In this document: in pieces, positions 37,579-49,853 of the stretch
How positions within the stretch are numbered: position 1 is the stretch's first letter
How the letters are laid out: the number at the start of each line of letters is the position of its first letter
NCBI GenBank assembly: GCA_965153455.1
Contig: OZ234501.1
Location: 14,868,855 to 14,932,854, forward strand
Length of the DNA: 64,000 bases
Reading direction: 5' to 3'
From: Sphagnum compactum
Taxonomy: Eukaryota > Bryophyta > Sphagnopsida > Sphagnales
The notes under the pieces: model-generated
Told to the model about the DNA's origin: nothing
Seen by the model: the letters and a program-made list of their open reading frames with translations, nothing else
Database searches by the model: none
Program-made: the position numbers and the translations under genes

Positions 37579-40500
37579 TCAATCAAATGTTGGTCCATCT
37601 TCCTCCCCTGGGGTTAACTCTCCCTCCAGTGATCTCAAATAGTCATCCAAGCAACATGGTGGTGCATCTTTCCGCATACAGGTTTCACTTCGTTCATAGG
37701 GCACCTGTGTCTCCTCCCCCAACTCAGCTGCCACTGACAAGTCTGGAGTATTTCCCAAGCATTGCTCCTCGGGAGTAAACTCAGTGATGGGTGGTGGATA
37801 TGAGTCTGCAATGTGGTCTGGAGACAATTCTGGCAACTCACGCTCTAAAGAGCTTGATTCCAAATTTGCAACCCCTCTTTGGATTGTTGAATCACTCCCA
37901 TCACCATCAGTACAGTGAAATTTTGCATCTGACTTTCTCAATAAAAATTTCATCGATTTCTTGTCGTGGTCAGGCAGTTGGCGTAGCAAAACCCATTTTG
38001 AAGCATGTCGACGATGCTTGGTGTGTTTTGTATAGGATAATTTGTTGCGAGTGCCACAGGACAACCTGCAAAAGGAACAAAAGAGTGAACAGGAGTTGCT
38101 AGAGTCCAGCCCATGATTCCATTGGAGTAGAACACATTGATGCTTGTTGATATGCCATCTAAGATATGGGCAACCTTGTCAAACACTGCAGTCCCAACCA
38201 TTTTCTTTCATCTAACCACATAGCATTCAGTTATGACCATTATGAACTTGGCATTTGCAGAGCTGCTATAGCATTAACTGATTTTCAGCCAACTTTTCAA
38301 GGCAAATCACATACAATTAAAATGGATTCAGAGCATCATGACACACACAGGTGAGATGTGAAGCACCAAGCAATATTGATGTGATTGCACAGAAAAACAT
38401 CAACAAAAAATAGTAAATGTGATATCAAGGATTACCCAGCAACCCAATATTGCAGGGTTGGCTATCATGTGTATAGGGCATGATCACGATGTGATTTCAA
38501 CCCACAGTACTTTCATATTAAGGCCCTCAATCCTAGCAGATGGATACTTCAAACCCAATCACATCTTCTATTTGCTAAAGCAAAACATAAACAACAGAAC
38601 AACTTACATTTCTGTTGTAACCTCTGACAGGAATTCACAAAGTAATAGAGGATCACCTCCACCATGCATGGCAGTGATAAGCTGCCATCACTCTCCACTG
38701 TTAAGGGTGAGGACACAAAGGTAGTAATCTGGTCAAAATACTGTGCCCACAAGGATATGACAATCTGTATGTGCAGTATGTTGGCACATTTCTGGCAGTT
38801 GTTATAAAAACTTAACAATCAAGAGGTATAGATAATAAAAATGAAGCCCTGTTGCAGGGACTATTCTGGACAGCAGTCTTATTTGCAACCTGAATATGTT
38901 TGTGAAATAAACTAGCACGAGAGATAAGAGTACAAGATAGAAGCTTCTAAGGGTGCATAATTTAAGAGCTCGGGATACAGAACTGAAAATCATGTCAATC
39001 TCATCTATCTCTGCTGGCAAGTCACTTGGTGTGATACACAGACAGACAGATCTGAAGTGAGGTAAAGAGCATAAACTGCTCTACTGTGAAGATAATCAGT
39101 AGCATTGATCCTCACAACTAACAGCAATAATGGATGCAGAAACATGAGTATTCTCTGTTTCTACTGCAAGGTATCAACAACAGCAATGAACACAGATATG
39201 ATTGCAGTCATCTCACATCGTCATGGTCTGTTATGTGTCAATTACAAGAAGCCCCTATGAAATATAAATAGCATACTTAAGGCAGAGACAGCTCACTTCT
39301 AGGCAGAAACTGAGAGACTTCATCCTTCAAGTCAGAGGTTCCAGCCCTAAAAGAATCCATAGCTCAAACTTCAGTCAAACTTCAGTCTTCCTTGCTTGGA
39401 ATCCAAGATTGATCCCAGTTCAGAGCAATATCTTTCATAAGAATAGAGAAATCTCCATTCTCACGATGAAGAAGAAACAGCAAGGCTAACACTTCCTCAG
39501 GAAGCCACAGAAAGAAACAAACAAGGGGAGACAAAAAACAAAACAAAAAAGGAAAAACACACACTGGTATGAACAAAAGTGCCAGTCTCACACCTGTTCA
39601 AGGAGCATCAACAGTAGTATGTGTGATAGTGACTTAACTATCACAACTTCCCCACTGACTTCATCAGCTCCCTACAGTGGGTAAAGGCCAGTGACAAGCA
39701 CCATCCTGCAAACTGAGTTTCTGCTGCAATTCTGGAAGCAACGGGAAGACTCAGCCATACAACTGGCTAGCAACAGACCCCACAACAAAGACCAGACAAA
39801 GAAACAAAGAAAGACAGAAAGGGAAAAGAACAGGGAAAGACTAAGAACAAGTGGGCTTACAGGAAGCTCCCCACTTACATGACCCGAAGCAAAATCATTC
39901 TGAAAATGCCAAGAGCAGAAATTCCAAACAGGAATTTTTCTTTAAGAACCAACTTTCTAGTTCTCTTTAGAAGAACTTTAAAAGGGTAGCCTTTTGCCTT
40001 CAGAAAGACAATAAGACTGACCATCTGGAAGACAAAATACTTCTTACAAATACAAAGTCTCAAGAATCTGTAAAATTGACTATTGATAACCCCCAGCTTC
40101 ACAGTCATTGAGATATTGGAATGAACATGAGGCATTCTAATCATTTCAATACCTGCATACTCTGGTTGAGAGCATTTGTCAAAAATGTCACAGGATAACC
40201 CTTGAGGACTCTGGCTCACAGTTAGATCCAAGAAATTACAAGAGAAGCCTTTAGATGTACAATTCAACTCGCAAGAGGTTTTTGGGTATATGCCGCTACC
40301 AAAAGAGTCTTGGTTAAGGTACATGAAGTTCTCAAAATCTGGAAAATCAGGAACAAAAAGATCATCCACAAACCTACGAACCAAGGACAAACTATGAAGC
40401 ACAACAGGACATGTGTTACTCTTCAAGAGACGCTTAATGAAATCAAACTCATAAGTGAAGAGATAGAAATTTGCCAAATAGACCGCAAAACTTGTACCCA

Positions 40501-42740
40501 TGGGGATACCAATGCATTGTCTATAAACACCCTGACCAAAACAAAGAAACAAATTGTCTAATAAGAAATCCAGCCAAGAGATCAAATCTGAAGCCTCTGC
40601 AACTTTGAAGCTATGAAGATTTTCAAACAAATTGATCTCTGCTTTATTTTTCAGCCACAAATACCTAAAGTTCAAAGCTGTTTTTTGAACCATCAAAAAC
40701 TTAAAACAATGAAGCTTCAGCATCCAATTAAACACTTTATTTATCAGAACTCTCATACGAGCTTTTAGATCCACTAGGTCAATTTTAGTGTATAGAGTTG
40801 AGAAATCAAAAGACTGCAACAGAAGTGGGGAAGCTTTATCAATTTCAGATCTCGAACGATTAAGATTATTTATTACCTCCACCACTCATGTAGAGTCATT
40901 GAGAATCCAACTACTATCACAAGGAACATCTGCTCTTTTGAGTTTAGACACCCAAAGGTCATTGACTGTAGGAAACATAGCTTTGAAGAAAGAACACAGC
41001 CACTTAGAAATATCAGTCAGAGAACTAGAGCTGGCTGCACAGATAAATCTAGGTTTAATTGGATTTTTATGAAACTTCCAAACTGCACAAAGAAATGGGA
41101 GATGAGGGCCACACTTAACACCTTTAAAATTATGAGCCTTATTAAAAGAGAGATGAAATTTCAGAATATCAGATTGGGCAAGATTGGAGACCACATATGC
41201 ACCAACAGGAGAATTAAGCTCAGAGAAAACAGAAGAAACATAAAACTTTTTACAAACAAACACAAAGTTGTTACAACATTTATCCATGTAAGTAATGACA
41301 AAGGACCGTTAGAGAATCTTTAGGTGATCCAGATCTCCTAAAGGAACAGACAAAGAAGAATCAGAAGAGGTTTGAACCACGAAGGAAGCACGAGTCCTCT
41401 TCTGTACAAACAAAAGAACTTTGGCTTTCCACTCACTTAATATCCCTTGAACTCCTAGAAGCTCTTCTTGCTTGTTGACAAACTTCTTAAGACCTTTATC
41501 AATAGCTTCTTCAATAGACAACATAGACAAGAAGCCACTTCTGAACTTAGTGCCTCTAGAAAAGAGTTCAATTAGGCTGGGCCTTGAAAGGATAGCAGAA
41601 ATAACATGACCTTGATGGGAATCAACAAAACTAGGGAAACGAAAACAAGCACAACCAGAGTGAATAATTTTATTAAAATTGAGAAGCACGAACAGATCTT
41701 CCTAACGCCCCATAGCTGAAAAATTCTTGACCAGAAGTTTTGACATATTTCCAAGCAACTAAGGAAGGGGACCAAAACTTTCTAACAAAAGGAGGAAGAC
41801 AATCTAGCACAGAAGGAAGGTTTAAAATGGAAGAGAGATTCAAACCATCCATACGAGAAGAAACAAAAACAGAGATAATGAGATCTCTGCCTAGGAAAGA
41901 GGCACTCAACGAAAAAGAACGAGGAACGTTTCCCAGTTCAGAGCAACTGTAACTTTGTTCGATTCATGACAACAACTGATACTTTTTTCAGCTGATGTCT
42001 TCATTGCCTATTCAAACTAGAACAAACAACTCATCTTTAAAATGCACTCCATAGTGTATGGGCACCATACTATGTCAAGTGCAGATCTGGCTCACTCTTT
42101 GAGTACTTTACGTGACAGAATGGTGCCAATCCCCTAGTGCAAAAACAGTCTTCAAGGTTAATACTTAATGCTGCAGTTCCTTCCTAGGTTTACACATATA
42201 GGAGATCCCAGCCAAAGTTAAGCACTAATAAGATCTCTTCCCAAGGGGAGGGTCTGCAGGCCCTCATCCTAAATGCATCCTCCTCTGTATGTGCTTGCTC
42301 AACAACTTTCAGATCACAGATTTTTCAGTGACATGACAGACCTAGATTAAGGACCTCTTTTGCCCAACATACTTCAGATGACTGATGACAACATGTACAT
42401 GGCAATGAACAGGGGAGCTTAGAGTTGAGCTCAGGAATCGACCTAATTAACACAAGGGTATCTCTCACGACATTTGCCTGGAAGGAGTACATCAAGATTT
42501 GTGTGATTCCAAAACAGGTCACAGCGTCATATGACACTCCAGCCAGTTGCAATCATGTTCATGGCAACAACACATATACATGCATCAAAAGCACTAAACC
42601 AGAGGGGTACCTAATTGATCAACAGGTTATGCACCCGGGTTACATATTCATTACTTTCGGGAGGGAAAGAAGCAATAAGAAGGTTTAACTTACACTGTGG
42701 CATCCTTCACATGCTCATCTGTTCCAGCTTTGTCAGGCAT
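37579..42740 (-). CDS. Locus D: predicted two-exon gene of unknown function (MPDK-type family)
   Basis: Proposed coding exons are 42,740-42,694 and 38,065-37,579 (534 bases, 177 residues). The first exon starts in 'caccATGCCTGAC' and ends at CAGT|GTAAGT. The second follows 'ccttttgcag', and the phases fit. The product begins MPDKAGTDEHVKDAT. It then has a basic part ('TRNKLSYTKHTKH', 'WVLLRQLPDHDKKSMKFLLR') and an acidic part ('LERELPELSPDHIADSYPPP', 'EGELTPGEEDGPTFD'). The 4.6-kb intron contains the reverse transcriptase insertion. Only two coding exons are proposed; others with lengths divisible by three could exist. No family recognised. Compared with locus E, nearly all differences change amino acids, so the frame may not be under constraint. 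Confidence 0.4.
39429..41931 (-). mobile_element. Penelope-like retroelement insertion with 15-base target duplication
   Basis: The insertion is bounded by 'cccagttcagagcaa' at 39,414-39,428 and again at 41,932-41,946. Arm E has one uninterrupted copy of this word, reversed, at about 55,546-55,560. The element is therefore about 2.5 kb and inserted after the arms were duplicated. The coding strand is minus and the reading frame begins almost at the 5' border (41,931), as expected of a 5'-truncated, target-primed insertion. There is no poly-A tail at the 3' border. Confidence 0.85.
39875..41909 (-). pseudogene. Reverse transcriptase (Penelope-like), interrupted
   Basis: One frame runs from 41,689 to 39,875 with a TAA at 41,309-41,311 and a TGA at 40,886-40,888; a frameshift near 41,690 joins the 5' part (41,909 onward). 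Landmarks in order are 'FVDSHQGHV' and 'RGTKFRSGF', 'DKCCNNFVFVCKKFYV', 'LPFLCAVWKFHKNPIKPRF', 'FDFSTLYTKI' (motif with catalytic Asp), 'GIPMGTSFAVYLANF', 'RFVDDLF' (catalytic Asp pair) and 'CNFLDLTV'. This arrangement matches Penelope-like reverse transcriptases in plants, algae and invertebrates. No GIY-YIG endonuclease follows the RT, so it is either absent or was N-terminal and lost by 5' truncation. Class assignment is from motif memory. Confidence 0.7.
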
Positions 42741-44050
42741 GGTGAAATTTATCAGCAGGCGTGACAGCAAAGGAAATCTTTGAAGCCCTCTTTTGAGCCT
42801 TGCAAATCTCAGTTGATCTGCATACAATAGGATGGTCTTAGATAGAGCTCACAAGCTGGTGAAAATTCTACAAACAGTAGAGCTGAAAGTGCATATTGTC
42901 CAACTTGAAACACATACAAAACTAAAATAAGAAAATGCTCAAATTTTAGCCAATTTTGAGCTTTGGGTATTTGCTAGCTAAGAGCTTTGTAAACTGCTCA
43001 CCAGTACACCACCAATGTGCATCAATGCATCATACCTGAAGTGCAACAAAAGGGCCCTCAGGAAAGACGAATCCAAAACCACCAAGAAGGAAACACTTAA
43101 CAACAAAAAGAATGCTGATTGGATGCTGCCATGCTAATTGCAGCAATGCAACCAGGAACAAACTGAGCCAAAATCTCACAGTAGAAAGTTGTGGCAACAC
43201 AACAAACCCTTGTTCACTGCCCTTACATGGAAGGATAATTCCATGTGACATTGCTATTTGCTAACTTCTTCTCTCCCCTCCATATCATCCTTGCCTCAGT
43301 ATCTGTTGTTCTTCTAGATGAAGCTAAGGCAAAATTGAGCATCATCTAGTCCACCAGCAAGGGTTACATGAGGTGTACTCGGTTCTTCGAGGTAATCCCG
43401 CTGAAGTGGCCAATCCTCTATGCACTGTATGGTTTGACATCCTAACAGAGTCCAAGACAGAATATATGAGCGTCTAAACACTCTCGATTACATCAAGGAG
43501 GAGGATAAGGAAAGACTCATGCTTGCCTCTAGCTTGATGATGCCTGGACGAAAGGATCTGTTGTGTGCACAGGGTGCCGATGGCGCCCGTCTCAGAAGAC
43601 CACAGTATGGAGGCTCGTTGGTGGAAGCCGCTAGTTCTGGAGCACCTGGAAAACACAATGTTCGACATGTCAACCCGGTCATGGCATACCTCCAGCATAT
43701 GTAAAGGCTTTGCGAAAATTATGTTGCAAACTTGTATCTACATCCCCGTATCTGGCAATTGGTATGGCACACGGAGGACATTTTCTGGCCTAAAAGAGTG
43801 AGAGCAGATTTGCAAAAGCATACACCAAACCCAAAAGCTGCAGCTGAACAAAACAATAAGAGGATCATCAAAGACCTGCAATTAGAGCAGGGAGAAAGCT
43901 TTCTTGATACAAGAAACGCTTTCAAGGTGTCTAATCTTCTCTGACAGATCTTCACGAGAGAGAAATGAAATACATACCTTGCTTTGTATCAGAATTGGAC
44001 TGCTATCTTCGCCCGATCCTCAAACAGAGTTGCTCTACTGCGCACATGCA
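42741..44050 (-). other. Locus D leader exons and introns
   Basis: The start-codon exon extends 5' to 42,817. Upstream a donor (CTTCAG then GTATGATG) falls near 43,038, and the EAF6-type leader exon ends at 43,978 (AAAGCAAG then GTATGTATTT). Open frames here on both strands (43,474-43,955) recur in arm E, but they overlap antisense and are not conserved in A or B, so I treat them as non-coding leader or intron. Confidence 0.4.
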
Positions 44051-44944
44051 AGAAGATGCAGAGAAGCTCTTTCAAGAAAAAAGAAAAGACCTCATTGCAC
44101 CACAAATCCTGAATCGCGCTTACATCACTTCCAACACGCACTTACAAACATTGCTAAATCACGAGCGCAAAACAACACTTTCTGAATCCCAAGAGCGCGA
44201 GGAAGGGAGGTTGAGTTGTTGCGTTGCGGCGAGGGACGTAGTGGCGAGCAGTATTTTTTTCACTGGCGAAAGTTCGCCAAAAAGAGAAATTAAAAATCAA
44301 AAAATCGAAAATGAAGTGTTTTTGAAGGTTTTCAATTCTCAGAAGTGAGAAAAAAAAAAATCAAAATCGACAGATCCCTATATTCGGTTTCTAGTATGTA
44401 GCCAAATATATAGACGGATGATTAAAGGCTTTTACTTCAAATTTGGTTTATAGCCAGATTTGGCTAAATCTTCCTAAGGACCATCGCCAGTTTTTCAACA
44501 TCTTTCTATGGATGGTCGCCACAAAAGAAAATTCCTTAAAAACACGCTGGTGGCGAGGTTGCGATGTCCTGAAGGAAAACTCGAACCCGTTTCAGATGGT
44601 CATGGATACAAAAATATGTTGGCTGTCTAGTCACCAAATCTGAAATCTCAAAATGCCATGTCATCTTGTCATCTCAATTGCGCCTTCAAATTTGGAACCT
44701 ATTTATAGCTGCATTCACACTAAGAGTTAACTTAGTAGGGACAGTTTTACTCCATTTAAGCCTCTCTTGATTTGGGGGTTATAATAACCCAAACATAAGA
44801 AGTAAATTAACTCCTGCGCTGTTCACACAAAGGGGAAAGATTAAATAGGTAGTATGATGGGTTTAATTTAACCTTTACCTTGAACCGTTCACATTAAGGG
44901 GTTTTCCAAACTACACCAAAAAAGTTTGGGCAGCTTGGGGAAAC

Positions 44945-45425
44945 TTAGGAGTTTTTTTCATGCTGCTCAGAAAAATTGGGCACTCTGGAAAATTCTCGAG
45001 AAATGTTTTCCAGGATGCTTGGATGGCAGTTTGGGATTTTTAAATCTGTCGTGTAATTCTGGGCAGATTAGATAGTTTTAAGAAATTGCAAATTTCTGCT
45101 AAAACACTTTGAGAACTCGAAAAATCCTGATCCTCAAAAAAATTTGGGCATTTCTGGAATTTTTCATTCTGCCCGGGAAGTTTATAAAGGTTGAAAATTT
45201 TATTTCTGCCTCACCTGAAAATCCTGATGTTCAAAAAAAATTGGCATTTTGGAAATTTTGTTTTGCCCGATAATTTTGGGCACCCTATAAAGGTTGAAAA
45301 AAGTTTTCATTAATGGCCAAACATTTTGCACACTCTGAGAAAATACGTGACACTTTGAAAATTTTGGGGGACTTTGTAGAACTTGTATGCTGCCTGAGAA
45401 TCTTGGGCAGATTATAAAGGTTGAT
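44945..45425 (+). repeat. Degenerate tandem repeat with ttgggca and tataaaggttga words
   Basis: Units of roughly 50-70 bases repeat 'ttgggca', 'tggaaaatt' and 'tataaaggttgaaa' in diverged form. Inverted-repeat homology has ended here. No gene. Confidence 0.5.
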
Positions 45426-45904
45426 TTCTTTTTTGTTGCTGCCCTCCATTTTTGGTGAACCAGAGTATGTTGGCAAGAAAAACATTAGAAGCTCTTGTGA
45501 ATACAATGGGATATTTTTAACCCTTTGCGATCAAGGGATCAAACTAACTTCCTTATTCCACCCTAACTTGATCCCAAATCTACAAAAAATGAAGATATTG
45601 ATTCTTGGGGTTATTCCAAGACATTTATCCCTCTTCACCCTAATGCCATGTTATTTGTCAAGTCAATTTTTAACCCTGTTGTATGAATGAGATAGCATTA
45701 GGGTTAGTTTATTATGTTAGTTTATCCCTTTTACCACCTCGGTGTCAATCTAGAATGGACATATTTTGGTTACCTGACACTTCGAATAGTGTATGCTAAA
45801 GCCTCAGGGTTGGAGCATCCCAAAAAAAGTGTCTATAACCTAGAAATAAAGTACAAATCTTTAATCATCTTACATAATGAAAGTCGATCTAGGAATTACA
45901 TTAC

Positions 45905-48353
45905 TTTACACTAGGCCTCTTTCATCTCTCTTAGACCGTAGAGCTTTAGGCTCTTTTGTTGTTGCCGATGGCGATCCACCACCCTCTCTCCTTTCTCAAC
46001 TCCTTCAGAACTTGCAGTTATGAGCTTTCTTGGTGCTGGCAATGGCAATCCCCCCCCTTCTCTCTCTCCTCTTTCAACTCGCTCAAAGTTGACAATTCTT
46101 TTGTTGTCCTTTTTTTTTCTCTTGACCATCCCAGTTACTACAATTGATGCCCCCTTCTCCTCTAGACTCAGACCCAAATTTGTTGATTTATTTTTTTCAT
46201 ATGTTATGTAGCTGCTACATTTTTTTTTATTGTTGTTCAACTATTCTTCAACTGTTACCTTTTCTTTTAGCTATTGCTGCCTTCTTTCATCTATTGTTCA
46301 GTTATTACATTTCTTTCATATGTTATTCAACTACACTACCCTTCCCAGATTCACCCCCATGTACTTGCACTGATCTATTCGAAAACCTAATTGAAAATTA
46401 AAGTGCAAGTGATCACCCACTTCAGCAATAGCTGCTGGAATTCAAGTTGTAGTGAATTGTGTTTTAACATGTTTTTCAGTAGTTTTTCAAATTGCTCATT
46501 TTGCTGTGGAACCTACTACTCGTTTGGCTCACTTGTCTTCCTTCTCCTTTCTTTTGCATGTTTTGATTTCCTTTACAATTGCCTTTTCCATTGTTTTTCT
46601 CTTTAAGATGTCTAAGTATTCAAAATTAATCACAACATGTGATTGAAAATAATTGATTAATGGTTCTTTTCCCTTAGTGTGTCTTGTAAGTAAATGAGGT
46701 AGTGAAAGTAGGTTATGCACCTTCATGGATTCTTGGGTCAGATTTGAGTTTCTTGCAGCAACTCCTTAATATTTTCAAGACTACCCTCATCTAGGTTTAT
46801 AACATCAATTTCTATTGGTTGCTAGTATAATATTGTAGGGCTATGGGGCATATTTACATAGTAGTGTTAGACATTTTGTGACATGTAAATAGATTGATCT
46901 TCAAATCTTGGATGTTGTTTTGTTTTAATTATATGGAGAAGTTATGTAACAACAGATTCCTCCCCCCATTGAGAATTATTTTCAACTTCCTCCTCTATTG
47001 TGTAATCTTCTTCAATCGCTACATTGCTCATGTTTGTTGCAATGTAAACCTCTGATGGTTTAGTCTTGTCATCCATTGCCTTTGGGTTCAAAGGCCATAT
47101 ACATGTACTCCTAAACCCAACCTTGATGTTTTGTTTTGTGAATGATTGCTCTAAAGCCTAATCCACCCATCCAACTAAGGTTATCTTGTATAGTTCCATG
47201 TGATTGCTTCTAGACATAATTGCATCTTTGACCTTTTCAAATGTTCTCTTAAAAGGTTTGAAACAAGACACATCTAATGGTTGTAATGCATGTGATGTGT
47301 GCAATGGCAATGTGATCATGTCTAGCCCAAACTTTTTGGTTTGTAAATTGTTTCTAAGGTAACATAGCTACTATGTCCATCTAGATTAACAAGTGTTAGT
47401 TGTTGAAGGACACTCCACTTACAATTAACTTATTAAAGAAAGACAAAGATTCTTTAAACATGAAAATAATCATCCATGTTTTTTTTTTGGATTGTCATAC
47501 AAGTACCTGGTGTGCAAAGTTTAATGTAATCATCCCTTAGTTTCTCACCTCTGAAGATGTAGAAACGAGGTAGAACACGCCCTGCAGCATTGATTGGATA
47601 ATTTACAAATAACAATTCCCAGGATTTTTATATGATATAGTAAACTACATTAGATCCTCTCCTAGCCAAGACTCTTGTTCAAACTATTTGCTAGCTTGAA
47701 TATTTATTTCATCATAATTCCATATATGATTAGAATTAGAATTATGTTGGTTATACGGTGATTGCAAGGTGGTGTAGAAAGAGTTGCATGAATTAGGTGT
47801 TAGCCCCTGAGCTTTGCAAACTTCTAATCCTTTTACCTGTTGTATGCTAAATTTTGAATGTCTGCGTTTGAACCAATGCCACCAACTAGCACCTGGTATT
47901 CCATCCTAAAATGGTGTAACCCTTGTCTATGTTAGTTCTACAACTTTCATCTTCAGTTGTTGTAGGTTGATGGACAATCCACATTCTTGCATTGTTAATG
48001 TCCATATAATCATTATTGCATTTTCTTCTTTTGTAAGCACACCTCTTGGTGGCATCTTCTTGGATTTGGTTTTCCGTTTAAGTGGTCAACAAGGGAGTTC
48101 ATTGGGATGTTCCATGACTTGCTAGCCTCCTTACGGAATGTGTTTTTCTTTCAATAACATCCATTGTTTCGTCTAACACTTCATTTGTCCTCATACCTTT
48201 TCTAATTTTTGGAGGCATTCAATTCAATCGTGGTGTTGATCTTTTGTTTTATGGGTCAAGAGTAGGGGAAATATTTTCCTTGTTAGCTATAAGGTCTATT
48301 GCTTGCAAATCCAAAATGTTGTTATGTCTCTCACGAGGGACTATCAAGTTCAT
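45905..48353 (-). mobile_element. Pogo-like element copy 2
   Basis: Direct-orientation copy of about 26.3-29.09 kb, beginning with the pyrimidine-rich minisatellite wording and ending near 48,353, where 'gagggactatcaagttcat' parallels 29,067-29,087. It lies in the spacer between the inverted-repeat arms. Confidence 0.65.
46900..48260 (-). pseudogene. Pogo-like transposase, copy 2, heavily decayed
   Basis: The DNA follows copy 1 (27,655-28,948) throughout, including the DDE core near 47,230-47,420 and the helix-turn-helix near 48,060-48,210. Single-base deletions (for example within 'ctagcctccttac' at 48,120) and stops leave no long frame. The equivalent of the 'LDGHGNH' block is damaged near 47,380. 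Confidence 0.65.
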
Positions 48354-48978
48354 CATGCACTCCATTGTTCTTAATTGAATTCATTGTTGTTGTGACGTCC
48401 ATTATTGTGCAGCAAACAAAATTTTTCTTTCCATTTTTTTGTTTTTGTTTTAGGGTTTATTGTTTCCACAACATTGAGTTTCAAGCTTTGAAAAAGAATT
48501 TAAAGCTTTGAAAAATCAATAGTATCAAGCCTTAACACATTTGTAATTCAAATAAGTTTTCACTTTCCATTACTTGTTGTTTCATGGATAATTTGGAAAA
48601 TAAGGTTCTATTTTTGACAAGGTGAATGCTCTTGTTTCAAATCATGGATTATGTTTTCAAATTACCTATTGTATCGTTTTTAGATCTAAGTTTTTACAAT
48701 TCAACCCAACTCCTAAAATGAATACAAAGTTTTTTCTCATTGTTGTTGTGCTCCATCATTTGTAATTGTGCAATATTCTTTTGGTCTTGTCACAAGATTT
48801 AGGTCATTGGGTGAAATTAAGGAACACCACATGGTTTTTTCAATTTTTATTAACAGAATATGATGATGATAGATGGGTAGATTATTTTAAAATGACAAAA
48901 AATAATAATTTAGGATTACTAACCAATTGCGACCTCTATTGTTGAAGTAGGACACTTGATATCGAAAAGCAATTTTAG

Positions 48979-49853
48979 TTGAAATCCGCGTGTCATGTGT
49001 TATTTACAAGCTTAGCCCATGGCGCTAATTTTTTGGTTTATAGTGAATTGTTTGCAATTGGTAAATCAATAATTTCCTTAGTGTTACATGAATTTGGGGA
49101 GGCCATCAATATCACCTTCAGGAAGTTGATATTTTGGTCAATTGGAACAAAATTGAATGATGTGATGGAAAGTTTCAAACAATGGTGTGGGTTGCTGAAT
49201 GTGCATGGTGCAATCAATGGCAACCACATTTTAATTTCTAAACCTCAAACCTTTTTTCCTAAAGATTATTATTACCATAAAACAGGCGGCTATTCTATTG
49301 TTGTTCAAGCCATCATAGATTGCAATAAAAATTTTATTAATCTTTGCGTTGGAATGCTAGGTAATGTTAATGATCTAGAGTTCTATGCAAGTCTACATTG
49401 TATCAACATGCTCAATTTCATGGTTTGTTTGATCCTAACAAAGGTGTAGATGGTGTTCCTCCATATTTGTTAAATGATAAGGGTTACCCATTAATTTGTT
49501 GGATAATGACACCCTTCAAAAAGGAAGCACAACATTCAATCCTAAAACTACTTTATAATATAAAACATAAAAGAGGGAGGTTAGTAGTTGAAAATGCTTT
49601 CAGCATTTTAAAGAAAACTTTCAAATAAATGTAGAAGGCAAATGTGACATTCTTACCTGATGTCTGCACTTGTTGTTTGTTACATAATTTTCTCAAGTTT
49701 GAAGATGAAACTAACATTGCCAAACTACTTCATATCATTGAATTAAAGGTGAATGCACAAGATGAACAACAACATAAACAACAAGGAATTGTTGATGAAA
49801 CAATGAATCAAATGCAAGTTCAGGGTCAAAAGAAATCTAGAGAAGCAATTTGA
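48979..49853 (+). pseudogene. PIF/Harbinger transposase, element 2
   Basis: Three consecutive frames give one transposase: 'SLAHGANFLVYSELFAIGKS', 'WCGLLNVHGAINGNHILI', 'DYYYHKTGGYSIVVQAIID', 'GMLGNVND', then after a frameshift near 49,430 'GLFDPNKGVDG', 'YPLICWIMTPFKKEAQHSI', 'RGRLVVENAFSILKKTFK', a stop, and 'FLPDVCTCCLLHNFL'. This is the HARBI1-type DDE domain. The first catalytic residue in the 'GAIDGTHI' motif reads asparagine (GAINGNHI); the glutamate in 'VVENAF' is kept. Frameshift, stop and lost aspartate mean it is inactive. Confidence 0.8.

Larger units (their letters stand above)
34885..44700. repeat. Large inverted repeat, arm D
   Basis: This arm is the reverse complement of 52,660-59,030 over most of its length. 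Shared landmarks in mirrored order are the 'aaggtcattatgtgagacaa' block at 35.05 kb, two MITEs, the repeat at 37.3 kb, both family exons, the leader exon at 43.98 kb and the 'tgacatggcattttgagatttc' block at 44.66 kb. Arm D is longer because it has the 2.5-kb reverse transcriptase insertion and a segment of about 1 kb (35,990-37,030) missing from arm E. It lacks about 170 bases of the leader intron that E has. Confidence 0.8.

Noticed and set aside
38549-38818. Minus-strand exon-like frame ('WAQYFDQITTFVSSPLTVESD'-type), also at 56,155-56,424
   Set aside because: It has plausible borders in D and E, but the homologous stretches in A and B are broken by stops and shifts, so it is more likely intron.
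40310-41323. Plus-strand frames of 83-94 codons
   Set aside because: Antisense shadows of the reverse transcriptase.
43474-43955. Overlapping frames in both strands, mirrored at 53,528-54,012
   Set aside because: Sense and antisense frames coexist, are not conserved in loci A or B, and lie in leader/intron sequence.
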